This document shows, in pieces, positions 34,183 to 42,658 of a stretch of DNA of 64,000 bases. How positions within the stretch are numbered: the first letter of the stretch is position 1; each line of letters starts with the position of its first letter. The notes under the pieces were generated by a model. That model made no database searches and was not told where the DNA came from. It saw nothing but the letters and a program-made list of their open reading frames with translations. The position numbers were made by a program, and so were the translations under genes. The DNA lies in contig NZ_JAAQPI010000008.1 of the NCBI RefSeq assembly GCF_011683955.1, forward strand, positions 124,001 to 188,000, written 5' to 3'. This DNA is from Pseudomaricurvus alkylphenolicus (GTDB taxonomy: Bacteria > Pseudomonadota > Gammaproteobacteria > Pseudomonadales > Cellvibrionaceae).

Positions 34183-34602
34183 ATGTTGCAACTCGAACAC
34201 TTGAATCTGGTGGTTACCGATATTGAGAAAACCCTGCGTTTTTATCAGGCTGCGTTGCCTCACTGGAAGGTGCGTGGCGGTGGCGACGGACTCTGGTACG
34301 GCAAGCCGCGGCAATGGGTGCATTTTGGCGATGATTACCAGTACCTTACTTTTAATGATGATGGTGATCAGGAAATTCGTGATTTGAGCGGCCACCAGGT
34401 GGGGCTGGCTCACTTTGCCTTTGTCACTACAGATCTGGATGGTGTCATCCAGCGGCTGGCAGAAGCAGGGTTTGAGGTCGACAAAGCAGGCGCAGAAGAT
34501 CCCTTCAGACGCAATGTTTACTTTATCGACCCTGACGGCTACGAGATTGAATTTGTGCAGTATCTGAGCGATATCCCCACGGAGCGGAACCAGTACGCTT
34601 AA
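34183..34602 (+). CDS. VOC-superfamily (glyoxalase/bleomycin-resistance-like) protein, SoxR target
   Basis: This 139-residue protein has two paired beta-alpha-beta-beta-beta modules: MLQLEHLNLVVTDIEKTLRFY at the start with a metal-ligand His, GLAHFAFVTTDL in the second module, and FIDPDGYEIEFVQ at the end with the closing Glu. It is not the classical lactoylglutathione lyase, because the length and inner loops differ. The most likely functions are a dioxygenase or lyase, or resistance to a redox-active compound. Its promoter is a perfect SoxR box, which makes it a direct SoxR target. The gene is divergent from soxR with 111 bp between starts. Confidence 0.85.
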   Translation: MLQLEHLNLVVTDIEKTLRFYQAALPHWKVRGGGDGLWYGKPRQWVHFGDDYQYLTFNDDGDQEIRDLSGHQVGLAHFAFVTTDLDGVIQRLAEAGFEVDKAGAEDPFRRNVYFIDPDGYEIEFVQYLSDIPTERNQYA

Positions 34603-34740
34603 TCTTTATTCAATGAGGCCGAAAACAGGGATAAATCGCCCGTCAGGCTTTCCTTTGAGTCGGTTTTGACCTAGGTTAGTAGTCGGGCGGCCCCCAAGCA
34701 CGCTTGGGTGGCCCAAGACAGCCCCTGGAAAATGGACTCT

Positions 34741-36414
34741 ATGAACGAAACATCCGCCCAGCGCAGCGCGGTCACTTTTGAACTCGATGAGAGCACGGGA
34801 GAGCTCAGCGCCATCTTGTCGCCGTCACCCAGCGCCGATCCTGTCTCGCTACCCCTGTTGCAGAACCGTTTGAAAACCGAAGGTTTTGACGCGCTCGACA
34901 TTGATGCCGCGCAGCTCAAGAGTCTGGTATCAAGGGCCGCCAGTGGTGAGTCTGGAGCGGTGGTGATTGGTCAGCGCAGCGATGCCGAGGCCAGCATCGC
35001 GATAGCCAACAATAAGCAGGCTGCCTATATCGACATTGTGCCACCCCGCGGGGGCAAGCCTCTTGATCGAGTCACCTTGATGGCGCTGTTTAAGCAATAT
35101 GGGCTGGCGGAGCCCTGCCTGCAAAATGCGGCGATTGACCAGGCGGTGCGACAGGCGGATGAAGGTCGTCCGATCAAAAACTTGCTGATTGCCAAAGCTG
35201 TGGATGCCGTTGCCGGTGTCGATGGCTATATGGAAACCCTGGTGGAGGAAACCGCGATCCGCATTGGCCAGCAGGAGGAAGACGGCACAGTGGATCTGCG
35301 CCAGCTGCAGGACTTTATCGTGCTGGAGGCAGGGACTGAATTGATGCGTCGTATTCCTCCCACCCCGGGTAAGACGGGAATGGATGTGCTGGGTAACACT
35401 ATTGCGCCCAAGGCGGGGCGTGAGGTGAAGTTCGCCGAGAAGCTCGAGGGTGCGGAAATCGACGCGGCCGATGAGAATCTACTAAAAGCATCCGTCAAAG
35501 GTCATCCCGTCGTGATGAGCAACTGTGTCCGTATCGACCCCACGCTGGAACTCAAGGGCGTTAACGTTAAAAGTGGTAATATCCAGTTTGATGGCTCTAT
35601 CAATATTCGTGGTGACATTGACAGCGGCTATGTGGTCGAGGCTACCGGCGATATTTTTGTTACCGGTGTGATCGACAAGTCCCGTGTCATCGCCGGTGGC
35701 AGCATTGCCGTGCGCGGCGGTGTGATCGGGGAAGAATACGGCAAGTCTCCCACGCTCAATAAGAACCCGGAAGAACAGGAACTCAAAGCTTATCTCGAAG
35801 CGGGCAAGGACATCAGCGCACGGTTTGTCAGTCTCGCTGAGATACACGCGGCGGGCGTTGTCTATGTGCGGGAGTACCTGCTGCACTGTAAGACCGAAGC
35901 TAAAGATAAAGTTGCATTGGGGGAAGAAGGTGGCAAAGGTGCAATTATCGGGGGCACCACCCAGGCGACGCGTACGGTCAGTGCAAAAACGCTGGGTAAC
36001 GAAGCTTATACGACCACCCGCGTAAGTGCGGGCAGTGAAGATAACCTGGCCGCAAAACTCGCCCTGCTGAAGTATCAACGGCTCAAACGCAGGGATGAAT
36101 TTCGTCAGCTCGCGGAGATTTTCAAGAAACTCAAGGCCCGGGGTTCGCCTGAGACAGTGGGCAAAGTGGTGTTGAACAAAGCCCGTAAACTCAACAACAC
36201 CCTGGCGGCGCTCAAGTTACAAGTGGCGGAAATGGATACGGAGATAGAGGAATTGAGTCAGCAAGTCAAAGGCGAAGCGATGATCAGCGCGCGACAACGA
36301 CTCTATTCCAATGTGACCTTGACGATTGATGGCATCAGCGAAACCCGTCAGGGTGACTGCGGTGCAATCAGTTTCGTAAACCGGGATGGTGTACTGACAC
36401 CGGTGAACCCATAG
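34741..36414 (+). CDS. fapA: FapA-family polymer-forming protein (DUF342)
   Basis: This 557-residue protein follows the FapA layout: an N-terminal domain (about 1-220), a right-handed beta-helix core with repeated short strands (VKSGNIQFDGSINIRGDIDSGYVVEATGDIFVTGVI), and a C-terminal coiled coil (about 430-530). The core signature GKTGMDVLGNTI...GREVKF is characteristic. In Vibrio, FapA interacts with the glucose-specific PTS enzyme and affects motility and adhesion, but the role elsewhere is open. Two ATGs (34732, 34741) are close, and neither has a convincing ribosome site. I chose the one preceding MNETSAQR. Two overlapping hairpins precede it (34693-34717). Confidence 0.82.
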   Translation: MNETSAQRSAVTFELDESTGELSAILSPSPSADPVSLPLLQNRLKTEGFDALDIDAAQLKSLVSRAASGESGAVVIGQRSDAEASIAIANNKQAAYIDIVPPRGGKPLDRVTLMALFKQYGLAEPCLQNAAIDQAVRQADEGRPIKNLLIAKAVDAVAGVDGYMETLVEETAIRIGQQEEDGTVDLRQLQDFIVLEAGTELMRRIPPTPGKTGMDVLGNTIAPKAGREVKFAEKLEGAEIDAADENLLKASVKGHPVVMSNCVRIDPTLELKGVNVKSGNIQFDGSINIRGDIDSGYVVEATGDIFVTGVIDKSRVIAGGSIAVRGGVIGEEYGKSPTLNKNPEEQELKAYLEAGKDISARFVSLAEIHAAGVVYVREYLLHCKTEAKDKVALGEEGGKGAIIGGTTQATRTVSAKTLGNEAYTTTRVSAGSEDNLAAKLALLKYQRLKRRDEFRQLAEIFKKLKARGSPETVGKVVLNKARKLNNTLAALKLQVAEMDTEIEELSQQVKGEAMISARQRLYSNVTLTIDGISETRQGDCGAISFVNRDGVLTPVNP

Positions 36415-36441
36415 GGAAGCCAGCAGATTGGAGAGAGTGGA

Positions 36442-36879
36442 ATGAGCTTTAATGTGGAAGCGCTGATGAGCACCGATGTGGTCTCCGTAACACCGACGGA
36501 CACCTTGGCTACCCTGAGAAAAATCTTTGCTAAAAAGGGGTTTCATCATTTGCCGGTATTGGACGGGGACAAGCTGGTGGGGATTATCTCCGACCGGGAC
36601 GCCCAGCGTTACACCAGCCCCTTCGTTGGCACCCGTCTGGAGCGGGCGGAAGACCGGGCATTGTTAAAGAAAACGGTGGCGGACATCATGACCCGTGATA
36701 TGGTCACGGTGGACCGCGCAACCAGCGTGGACACCGCCTCTGTGCTATTGCTGGAAAATGTGATTTCCTGCCTGCCTGTCGTCAACGCCGAAGGCGGTAT
36801 CGACGGCATTGTGACCTGGAAGGATATTCTCAAATTTCACGTCTACGGTGTTGATCCCAAGAGTAGTGAGCAGCCCTGA
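36442..36879 (+). CDS. Tandem CBS-domain protein
   Basis: This 145-residue protein consists of a single Bateman module with two CBS domains. The first runs through MSTDVVSVTPTDTLATLRKIF, HLPVLDGDKLVGIISDRDA, and the second through IMTRDMVTVDRATSVDTASVLLLE, CLPVVNAEGGIDGIVTWKDIL. These bind adenine nucleotides and act as energy or ionic sensors. No effector domain is fused. It follows fapA by 27 bp with a GGAGAGAG ribosome site, so it is probably in the fapA transcript. The target is unknown. Confidence 0.92.
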   Translation: MSFNVEALMSTDVVSVTPTDTLATLRKIFAKKGFHHLPVLDGDKLVGIISDRDAQRYTSPFVGTRLERAEDRALLKKTVADIMTRDMVTVDRATSVDTASVLLLENVISCLPVVNAEGGIDGIVTWKDILKFHVYGVDPKSSEQP

Positions 36880-36955
36880 TCGGTGTGGCTCTTAACCTAA
36901 AATACCAGGGTTCGAAATCCTGTCTTGGTTGGCGGGCTATACTGTAAGTAACATT

Positions 36956-38380
36956 ATGCAGGAAGCCAATATTGTGACAGACAAGCCAACGACGCCCGAT
37001 ACCCCCACCTCTGAGACAGCCAATCAGGTGGTTGCCATCAATCCCGTCGGTTCCATGAACCTGCTTTCCCAGTGGGAAGTGGATCTCGTCAAACATTCCG
37101 CAGACAGCCCTCTGTATCAGTTGTTCAGAAACTGTGCGCTGGCGGTGCTTAACTGCGGCAGCGAATCCGACAATGTTGCGGATATGCTGGAGGAGCACCG
37201 CAGCTTTGATATTAATGTGCTGCGCCGCGGTCGAGGTGTAAAACTTGAACTGATTAATCCCCCTGCCTCCGCTTTTGTGGATGGAGAGCTGATTGTCGGT
37301 ATCAACGAGCATCTGTTCGCTGTGTTGAGGGATATCCTCTTTGTGGCCGGTAAACACGGTGATTTGTTGGGCGGGGCCATTCCCCCCCGTGTCGCCACCA
37401 ATCTGTTGTTTGATATTCTGAGGCACGCCAACGTCTTCGAAGCCAATCTGCCACCCAATCTGGTGGTGTGTTGGGGCGGCCACTCGATTTCTGCGCTGGA
37501 ATACGACTATTCCAAGGAAGTGGGTTACCAGCTGGGGCTGCGTGGGTTGGACGTCTGCACGGGATGTGGCCCCGGCGCGATGAAGGGGCCCATGAAGGGA
37601 GCCGCTGTCGGGCATGCCAAGCAGCGCATCAGTCGGGGGCAGTATGTGGGGCTGTCGGAGCCAGGCATCATTGCCGCTGAGGCACCTAATCCGATCGTCA
37701 ATCAATTGGTGATTCTGCCGGATATCGAAAAGCGATTGGAATCATTTGTGCGTGTGGGGCACGCCATTATCATTTTTCCCGGCGGTGTCGGTACGGCCGA
37801 AGAGTTACTCTATATTCTTGGTATCATGTTGCACGCCAATAATCGTGACCATGCCTTGCCGATCATTCTGACCGGGCCGGCCAAAAGCGCCAATTACTTT
37901 GAGGTGCTCGACGAATTTATTGGCCGGACTCTGGGGGCGCAGGCACAGGCGTTGTACCAAATCGTTATTGACAATCCCGCAGAAGTGGCGCGTCTGTGTA
38001 AGGTCTCTATGGCGGAGGTGCGCGCATTTCGCAAGAGCACCGGTGATGCCTACCACTTTAACTGGGGGTTGCATATCGACCCTCAATTCCAGCAACCGTT
38101 TAAACCTTCACATGAGACGATGAGCCAGCTGCCGCTGTTTTTTGATGGTGACAAGGCGGAGTTGGCGGCCAATTTGCGCAGAGTGTTCTCGGGCATCGTC
38201 GCGGGTAATGTCAAACCGGAGGGCCTCGCCGCCATTATCGAGCATGGTCCGTTCGAAATTCATGGTGACCCGGAGTTGATGAAGCTGCTGGACCAGCTGC
38301 TGAGTCAGTTTGTGGCGCAGGGGCGCATGAAACTTCCTGGCACACAATATTCCCCCTGTTACCGCGTCAAGGTGGGGTGA
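36956..38380 (+). CDS. ppnN: Pyrimidine/purine nucleotide 5'-monophosphate nucleosidase (LOG family)
   Basis: This 474-residue cytosolic enzyme hydrolyses nucleoside monophosphates to ribose-5-phosphate and base, and in E. coli it is allosterically controlled by (p)ppGpp. Segments [65 protein letters not shown] and DAYHFNW closely follow E. coli PpnN (454 residues). The LOG-type active site is GGVGT-x-EE. The N-terminus up to about residue 25 is additional and Thr/Pro-rich. Possible starts are the ATG at 36956 and a GTG at 36974 that has AGGAAG before it; I list the ATG but the choice is uncertain. It probably belongs to the same transcript as the CBS gene. Confidence 0.95.
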   Translation: MQEANIVTDKPTTPDTPTSETANQVVAINPVGSMNLLSQWEVDLVKHSADSPLYQLFRNCALAVLNCGSESDNVADMLEEHRSFDINVLRRGRGVKLELINPPASAFVDGELIVGINEHLFAVLRDILFVAGKHGDLLGGAIPPRVATNLLFDILRHANVFEANLPPNLVVCWGGHSISALEYDYSKEVGYQLGLRGLDVCTGCGPGAMKGPMKGAAVGHAKQRISRGQYVGLSEPGIIAAEAPNPIVNQLVILPDIEKRLESFVRVGHAIIIFPGGVGTAEELLYILGIMLHANNRDHALPIILTGPAKSANYFEVLDEFIGRTLGAQAQALYQIVIDNPAEVARLCKVSMAEVRAFRKSTGDAYHFNWGLHIDPQFQQPFKPSHETMSQLPLFFDGDKAELAANLRRVFSGIVAGNVKPEGLAAIIEHGPFEIHGDPELMKLLDQLLSQFVAQGRMKLPGTQYSPCYRVKVG

Positions 38381-38452
38381 TCCCGCTTTACACGCGGCGG
38401 ACGAGGGGCTAACGTACGATCAGCGTTAATAACGGCTTTCAAGGAGCGGGCT

Positions 38453-39370
38453 ATGTTCGGGTTTGACGTGTTTTCTGTAGTATTTCTGGTGCTGGGTATT
38501 ATCCTGGTTCTGAAAGGTGTTAACAGTGTTCCCCAGGGGCAGGAGTGGACGGTGGAGCGCTTTGGCAAATACACCCAGACATTGCGCCCCGGGCTGCACC
38601 TGATAGTGCCCTTTATCGATGAGATCGGTAATAAGCAGATTGTGATGGAGCAGGTGCTGGATGTTCCCCCACAGGAAGTCATCAGCTCAGACAACGCCAT
38701 GGTCACCACCGATGCGGTGTGTTTTTACCAGATTATTGATGCGGTCGCCGCCTCCTATGAGGTGAACAACCTGGAGCGGGCGATGCAGAATCTGGTGATG
38801 ACCAACATTCGTGCTGTGTTGGGCTCCATGGAACTCGATGCCATGCTGTCGAACCGTGATGCCATCAATACCGAGTTGTTGACCAAAGTCGATGAAGCGA
38901 CCAACCCCTGGGGTGTTAAGGTTACCCGTATCGAGATTAAAGACATTACACCGCCACGCGATCTGGTAGATGCCATGGCCAACCAGATGAAAGCCGAGCG
39001 TGAGAAACGCGCCGCGATTCTCAAGGCAGAAGGTGAACGGGAAGCGGCGATCAAGGTGGCCGAGGGCGAAAAGAAAAGCCAGATACTCAAGGCAGAAGGT
39101 GAGCGGGAAGCGGCTTTTCTGGAAGCCGAAGCCCGCGAACGTGAGGCCCAGGCGGAAGCCAAGGCGACACATATGGTGTCTCAGGCGATATCCGCAGGGA
39201 ACAACCAGGCCATCAATTATTTTGTGGCGCAAAAATATGTGGATGCTCTTGGCCAATTGGCGGCAGCGGACAACAGTAAAGTGGTCTTGATGCCGCTGGA
39301 AGCCAGTTCCGTTATCGGCTCGATCGAGGGTATTCGCGAGCTGGTGGACTCCGTTAAACAGGGTGGCTAA
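38453..39370 (+). CDS. SPFH/stomatin-family membrane protein (QmcA-like)
   Basis: This 305-residue protein has an N-terminal membrane helix ([18 protein letters not shown]), then an SPFH domain (about 30-215) with [14 protein letters not shown] and [20 protein letters not shown], and a charged coiled coil with two near-identical [11 protein letters not shown] repeats at about 188-225. It matches E. coli QmcA (305 residues). SPFH proteins form ring-like membrane microdomains and protect membrane quality. It starts with a GGAGCGG ribosome site and is followed directly by nfeD, the family's constant partner. Confidence 0.93.
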   Translation: MFGFDVFSVVFLVLGIILVLKGVNSVPQGQEWTVERFGKYTQTLRPGLHLIVPFIDEIGNKQIVMEQVLDVPPQEVISSDNAMVTTDAVCFYQIIDAVAASYEVNNLERAMQNLVMTNIRAVLGSMELDAMLSNRDAINTELLTKVDEATNPWGVKVTRIEIKDITPPRDLVDAMANQMKAEREKRAAILKAEGEREAAIKVAEGEKKSQILKAEGEREAAFLEAEAREREAQAEAKATHMVSQAISAGNNQAINYFVAQKYVDALGQLAAADNSKVVLMPLEASSVIGSIEGIRELVDSVKQGG

Positions 39371-39374
39371 CGTC

Positions 39375-39821
39375 ATGGAATTTCTTCAAACCATGGAGCC
39401 CTGGCACTGGATGGCTCTGGGGATCGCCATTCTGGCGGTGGAAGTCTGGGCATCCACGGAAGTGCTGCTGGGTATCGGCCTGGGTGCTCTCGCCGTTGCT
39501 ATCGTGCACAAAATCTATCCCGGACTCAGTTGGCAGATGCAAATCGTCTGGTTTGCGGTGTTTTCTGTGGGGACCACGGTGGTCTACTGGAAGAAGTTTC
39601 GCGCCAGCCGCCAAAGCAGCGATCAGCCTTTGCTTAATCGTCGCGCCCAGCAGCTGGTGGGCAAAACCGTGCCGCTGCTGGAGCCCATCGTTAATGGTCA
39701 GGGTAAGGTGCAAATTGCCGATGCCCTGTGGACCGTACAGGGTCCTGACATGGAAAAGGGCGCGGTGGTTCGTGTCGTCAGCGCTGAGGGCATGACGTTG
39801 ACGGTGGAAGCTGTCGATTAA
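39375..39821 (+). CDS. NfeD-family membrane protein (partner of the SPFH protein)
   Basis: This 148-residue protein has two or three helices (about 13-33, 55-75) and a soluble C-terminal OB-fold (about 90-148) with LVGKTVPLLEPIVNGQGKVQ and RVVSAEGMTLTVE, the NfeD1b type without the protease domain. NfeD1b is universally paired with QmcA-like SPFH proteins. The first in-frame codon is a GTG at 39363 inside the SPFH gene, but the ATG at 39375, just after the SPFH stop, is preferred. The stop overlaps the stop of the convergent lhgO gene by a few bases. Confidence 0.9.
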   Translation: MEFLQTMEPWHWMALGIAILAVEVWASTEVLLGIGLGALAVAIVHKIYPGLSWQMQIVWFAVFSVGTTVVYWKKFRASRQSSDQPLLNRRAQQLVGKTVPLLEPIVNGQGKVQIADALWTVQGPDMEKGAVVRVVSAEGMTLTVEAVD

Positions 39822-41032
39822 CCGATCAGCTTCCCGGTTACCCTTTCCACAATATGCCTGCCGATGGGAATGGCTGACGTCGCTGCCGGTGAGGGCGCAT
39901 TACACACATGCAGACTGCGTGGGCTTTCATGAAACAAAAAATCATGCACCAGGGTGCCATCGCTCAACACGGCCTGTGCGCGAATGCCGGTGGGGTATGG
40001 CTGCAAATCGGCGAGCGTTAGCTGAGGGCAGTATTTGCGGGCCAGCTGTAAGTACCCGTAACGGTGCCAGGAGTTTTTCCACTCGTTGATGCCCGAGCGC
40101 CAATGCTTGACGCCGACTTTCCAAAATCCCGGGAATGTCAGCATGGCGGCGGTATCTCTGAGATTGAAATTCGCTTGCCCATATCCTTCGCGTTTCCAGC
40201 CCAACACAGCGTTGGGACCGATGGTGACGCTGCCATCAATCATGCGCGTCAGATGCACACCCAGAAAGGGTAAGTCCGGGTCCGGAATCGGATAAATCAG
40301 ATGCCGAACCACATTGTTCAATCGCTCGGGCAAACGGAAATACTCGCCGCGAAAAGGCACGATGCGAAAGTCTGTGTCGATGTTCAGCAGGCGGGTGAGC
40401 CGGTCCGCCATCAAACCGCCGCAGCTGATTAAAAAACCGGTGTGATAGCGGCAACCGTTGCGGAGTCTTATTTCAATGTTGCTGGCGCTTTCCCGCAAAT
40501 GCTGCACTTCACTTTGCAGTTCAATTCGACCGCCGAGGCTGACAAAGTTTGCAGCCATTTGACGGCTTACTGCGCCATAATCCGCGATGCCGGTGGCGGC
40601 GACAAACAGCGCGCCCAGACCTTTGATATTCGGTTCCCGCTGCAGAAGTTGTTCTGAGCTCAGTTTTTCAACTTCGATCCCATTGTCTTCGCAGCGTTGC
40701 TGCAGTTTGTTCATGCGTTCCAGCTCCAGCGGATGGGTCGCAACCAGCAGCTTGCCACATTGCTCCACCGGCAAATGGTGGTGCCGACAAAAATCCAGCG
40801 TGGCCGCCGCGCCTTCCTTGCAGAAGCGCGCCTTGAGGCTGCCGGGTTGATAGTAGACTCCGGCGTGAATCACACCACTGTTGTGGCCGGTCTGGTGTTG
40901 GGCATAGCCGGGCTCTTTTTCCAGCAGCAAAATACGCTTTTCGGGAAATGCCTGTTGCAACTGCCAGGCGCTGGATAGGCCGACGATGCCGCCGCCGATA
41001 ATGATGATGTCAAAGCTGGAGTGAGCTTGCAT
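39818..41032 (-). CDS. lhgO: L-2-hydroxyglutarate oxidase
   Basis: This 404-residue FAD-dependent oxidase/dehydrogenase of the DAO family converts L-2-hydroxyglutarate to 2-oxoglutarate, feeding electrons to the quinone pool. The FAD site is IIGGGIVGLSSAWQL, followed by GHNSGVIHAGVYYQPGSLKA, the LhgO hallmark. GAVSRQMAANF and the C-terminal APSPAATSAIPIGRHI are also conserved. The frame starts at an ATG at 41032. Its neighbour upstream on the same strand is a MocR regulator (24 bp apart), so the two may share a transcript. This arrangement is not the csiD-lhgO-gab cluster of E. coli. Confidence 0.92.
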   Translation of the reverse strand: MQAHSSFDIIIIGGGIVGLSSAWQLQQAFPEKRILLLEKEPGYAQHQTGHNSGVIHAGVYYQPGSLKARFCKEGAAATLDFCRHHHLPVEQCGKLLVATHPLELERMNKLQQRCEDNGIEVEKLSSEQLLQREPNIKGLGALFVAATGIADYGAVSRQMAANFVSLGGRIELQSEVQHLRESASNIEIRLRNGCRYHTGFLISCGGLMADRLTRLLNIDTDFRIVPFRGEYFRLPERLNNVVRHLIYPIPDPDLPFLGVHLTRMIDGSVTIGPNAVLGWKREGYGQANFNLRDTAAMLTFPGFWKVGVKHWRSGINEWKNSWHRYGYLQLARKYCPQLTLADLQPYPTGIRAQAVLSDGTLVHDFLFHESPRSLHVCNAPSPAATSAIPIGRHIVERVTGKLIG

Positions 41033-41056
41033 GGGTAATGGATTGGGTCTGTGGCG

Positions 41057-42511
41057 TTAAGGTTGAGCTGAGGGTTGCGCATTGCCCAGCAATTTCCCGA
41101 GACGTTCCAGGGCGGCTTGTCGTTCCGGAGTGAGTGGGTGTGCAAAGCTCAGTCGCAAAAAGGATTGATAGCGCGGCTGGGAAGTAAACAAACGACCGGG
41201 TGTAATGACGACGTCTTCACGTAATGCCGGGTAATACAGTTGCAAGGTGTCTAATCCGGGTTCCAGTTCCAGCCACACGCTCAACCCGCCAGTGGGTTGG
41301 CTGCTGCTCTGCAAACCTGGTAACGCAACGGCTAGCTGTTCCAGCCATTGGTGACATTGCCGTTGCAGTTGTATACGGCGTTGGCGCAGGAAACGATCCA
41401 ATCCACCCTGTTGCAGGTATTCACTTACACCGAGTTGCAGTGTTCGACTGGAGGCGATTGCCGTGGACAGTTTCAGCTGCAAAATGGCATCGCGATAGCG
41501 GCCGGCGGCGACCCAGCCCAGGCGCAGATCCCGCGACAGGCACTTGGAAAAAGATGAGCACAAAATAACATTTCCCGCTTGCGCTACTGACTGGCCCGTC
41601 TGTTGTAGCTGTTCCTTCTCGTAGGAATACAGAGTGCGGGGGCGCCGCATGCCAAAATGCAATTCTGCGTAGATGTCATCTTCGATAATGGCCATGTTGT
41701 GGCCACGGGCCAGTTGCAGCAATTGCTGTTTGTGTTCGTCGGTCATGCAGGCGCCCGTGGGAGTGGCATAGGCGGGCGATACCATCAGAACTTTAACGGG
41801 CCAGTGTTGCAGAGCCAGTTCCAGTGCCTCCGGACTCAAGCCCGTCGAAGGTGAGCAGGGCAGCTCCAGGGCTTTTAATCCGAGTGACTGCAGCAGCTGG
41901 AAGTTGCCATAAAACCCCGGTGATTCCAGTGCCACCACATCGCCCGGTTGGGTGGTAGCCAGTAATGCCAGCAGCAGACCGTGTTGACAGCCGTGGGTGA
42001 TCACCAGTTCCTCTGAACCAATAGGCCCCCCACCTTGTGCCAACCGCTGTGCCAACTGTTCTCTCAGTTCCTCCAGGCCCTGGGGGTCGTCATAATAATG
42101 CTGTTCCGTACTGCCCTGTCGACGCTGTGCCCTGGCCAGACATCGGCGCAGGGGTTCGTTGCCTTCACCACTGCAATGCGCAGGGGAGGGCAGCAGGTCG
42201 AAAGCCGCGCCTTTGCGCATAATATCCAGCAGAACCTGATCAGCGGAAACCTCAAGCGGCGTTGGCACCGGCTGGCTGTGATCCGGTTGTTTCAGCTCTG
42301 TGCGTTGACCGCTGACGAAGTAACCGGAGCGGGGCCTGGCGTGAATCAGCCCTTCCGCCTCAAGCCTGGCGTAGGCGGTTAATACAGTCGATTTGGACAG
42401 CTGCAGCTGTTGGCATATCCGGCGTACGGAGGGCAATCGCTCACCCACCGCCAGCTGTCCCGAACGGATGTCTTCCCGCAGTTGTTGTTCTAGTTGTTGG
42501 TATAGCAGCAT
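41057..42511 (-). CDS. MocR/GntR-family transcriptional regulator with aminotransferase domain
   Basis: This 484-residue regulator fuses an N-terminal GntR winged helix (about 1-70, LPSVRRICQQLQLSKSTVLTAYARLE) to a fold-type I aminotransferase domain (about 110-484) of the PdxR/GabR type. PLP-site landmarks include ITHGCQHGLLLAL, VSPAYATPTG, IEDDIYAE and the lysine in CSSFSKCLSRDLRLGW. I chose the ATG at 42511; a GTG at 42568 would add 19 residues that lie under a palindromic operator. No ribosome site is seen. It binds PLP and an amino-acid-like ligand, and the target is probably its own divergent promoter (dyad at 42512-42598). Confidence 0.88.
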   Translation of the reverse strand: MLLYQQLEQQLREDIRSGQLAVGERLPSVRRICQQLQLSKSTVLTAYARLEAEGLIHARPRSGYFVSGQRTELKQPDHSQPVPTPLEVSADQVLLDIMRKGAAFDLLPSPAHCSGEGNEPLRRCLARAQRRQGSTEQHYYDDPQGLEELREQLAQRLAQGGGPIGSEELVITHGCQHGLLLALLATTQPGDVVALESPGFYGNFQLLQSLGLKALELPCSPSTGLSPEALELALQHWPVKVLMVSPAYATPTGACMTDEHKQQLLQLARGHNMAIIEDDIYAELHFGMRRPRTLYSYEKEQLQQTGQSVAQAGNVILCSSFSKCLSRDLRLGWVAAGRYRDAILQLKLSTAIASSRTLQLGVSEYLQQGGLDRFLRQRRIQLQRQCHQWLEQLAVALPGLQSSSQPTGGLSVWLELEPGLDTLQLYYPALREDVVITPGRLFTSQPRYQSFLRLSFAHPLTPERQAALERLGKLLGNAQPSAQP

Positions 42512-42598
42512 GGGTACAGTTTCAGAAAAAGTGATATGAACAGGGGGTGTGTCCCTGATTCTGTGCACAAATATAAACTATTTTCTGAATCTGTACCC
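42512..42598. promoter_or_regulatory. Large inverted-repeat operator between mocR-type gene and ccoG2
   Basis: GGGTACAGTTTCAGAAAA (42512-42529) is repeated in inverse at 42581-42598 (TTTTCTGAATCTGTACCC), with one mismatch in 18 and 51 bp between the arms. The left arm abuts the MocR start codon and the right arm lies 60 bp before the ccoG2 start. MocR regulators commonly bind such spaced half-sites. A shorter CAGGG-N7-CCCTG hairpin sits inside the spacer. Confidence 0.65.
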
Positions 42599-42658
42599 GT
42601 TTTGGTCTTGTTCTTACACTGTTTCCCGGTTAACGACGTCAATCTCCTGGGGCAGGAT

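Noticed and set aside
36905-36925. T-arm-like CAGGGTTCGAAATCCTG sequence, as if a tRNA 3' half
   Set aside because: No acceptor, D or anticodon stems are present upstream, and the expected upstream part lies inside the CBS gene. It is a chance match.
36830-37705. 291-residue frame antisense to ppnN
   Set aside because: ppnN is certain, and the frame has shadow-type composition.
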